NCBI GenBank assembly: GCA_050245975.1
Contig: JBFWWW010000051.1
Coordinates: forward strand, 1 to 21,379
DNA length: 21,379 bases
Origin: JBFWWW01 sp050245975
GTDB lineage: Bacteria > Pseudomonadota > Alphaproteobacteria > Rhizobiales > Hyphomicrobiaceae
Reading direction: 5' to 3'
Both the position numbers and the translations under genes were made by a program. Within the stretch, counting starts at the first letter, position 1. Every line of letters begins with the position of its first letter. The notes beneath the pieces were generated by a model. It was not told where the DNA came from. It saw only the letters and a list, made by a program, of their open reading frames with translations, and made no database searches. This document shows, in pieces, positions 21,089-21,379 of this stretch.

Positions 21089-21379
21089 GCAGCGCCGAGC
21101 TCGTGATCCAGGCGGCCGGACCCGCCACCGCGTTGCAGGACACGGGCCGGTTCGGCTGGCAGCGCTTCGGCCTCGGCCCGGCCGGCGCGATGGACCGCTG
21201 GTCGCTTGCCGTCGCCAACGCGCTCGTCGGCAACGCCCCCGGCGCCGCCGCCATCGAGCTCGTGCTGATGGGCGCGCGCTACGACGTCGCCGGCGGTCCC
21301 GTCCGCCTCGCGCTGGCCGGCGCCGACTGCGAGCTGAAGGTCGACGGCCGCATCGTACAACCGCTCACCGGGACGACCG
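21085..21379 (+). CDS. pxpC: 5-oxoprolinase subunit PxpC (biotin-dependent carboxyltransferase-like), partial
   Basis: Only the first 98 codons are present; the gene runs off the window. The start ATG overlaps the pxpB stop. The N-terminus has the family signature ALQDTGRFGWQRFGLGPAGAMD followed by ALVGN and AAIELVLMG, characteristic of PxpC (formerly KipA/allophanate hydrolase subunit 2). It partners PxpB in the ATP-dependent 5-oxoprolinase. A pxpA (LamB/YcsF family) gene would be expected beyond the window edge, but is not visible here. Confidence 0.9.
   Translation, partial: MSSAELVIQAAGPATALQDTGRFGWQRFGLGPAGAMDRWSLAVANALVGNAPGAAAIELVLMGARYDVAGGPVRLALAGADCELKVDGRIVQPLTGTT

Overview
The window is dense, GC-rich (roughly 70% by eye) bacterial DNA with strongly GC-ending codons, ATGA gene overlaps and almost no spacer. 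It looks like an alphaproteobacterium, probably of the Hyphomicrobiales. Support comes from an NdvA/ChvA-type glucan exporter, an SbmA/YddA-type ABC protein, and an intergenic palindromic element of the 'gtcatcccgg...gggacccag' kind common in this class. I see no tRNA, rRNA, CRISPR array, insertion sequence or prophage gene.

Region 1 (about 98-5094) is a small-molecule biosynthesis block. A forward four-gene operon encodes a BchC-like medium-chain dehydrogenase, a 6-pyruvoyl-tetrahydropterin-synthase (PTPS) homologue with a rebuilt active site, a GT4 glycosyltransferase and a SAM methyltransferase. It converges across a palindromic element on a reverse pair: a RibD-C-type pyrimidine/pterin reductase followed by a cytochrome b561. 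A stand-alone, divergent GTP cyclohydrolase II (11774-12406, reverse) lies 7 kb away behind a gene-free, hairpin-rich leader. Together these suggest a GTP-derived pyrimidine or pteridine product that is glycosylated and methylated and that I cannot match to a known pathway.

Region 2 (about 5403-11608, forward) holds a large YfhO-type polytopic glycosyltransferase-like protein, an SbmA/YddA-type ABC protein with a degenerate ATPase site, and an intact NdvA-type exporter.

Region 3 (about 12952-20303) is an envelope-glycan block. It encodes an LtaS/phosphoglycerol-transferase-like membrane protein, a reverse-strand methyltransferase, a second YfhO paralogue, a GtrB/CsbB-type polyprenyl-phosphate glycosyltransferase, a ChbG/NaxD/HpnK-type deacetylase and a GtrA-type flippase. 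The last four are tightly packed and form a plausible pathway. A sugar is loaded on undecaprenyl phosphate, perhaps de-N-acetylated, flipped, and transferred to a periplasmic acceptor by YfhO. This resembles Gram-positive CsbB-GtcA-YfhO glycosylation combined with the NaxD step of lipid A amino-sugar modification.

Region 4 (20357 to the end) is the start of a 5-oxoprolinase operon: pxpB and the 5' part of pxpC, cut by the window edge. Gene-free stretches worth noting are 3444-3733 (palindromic element), about 5095-5402 (low-complexity, start ambiguity) and 12407-12951 (hairpins, AT-rich island, terminator-like palindrome).
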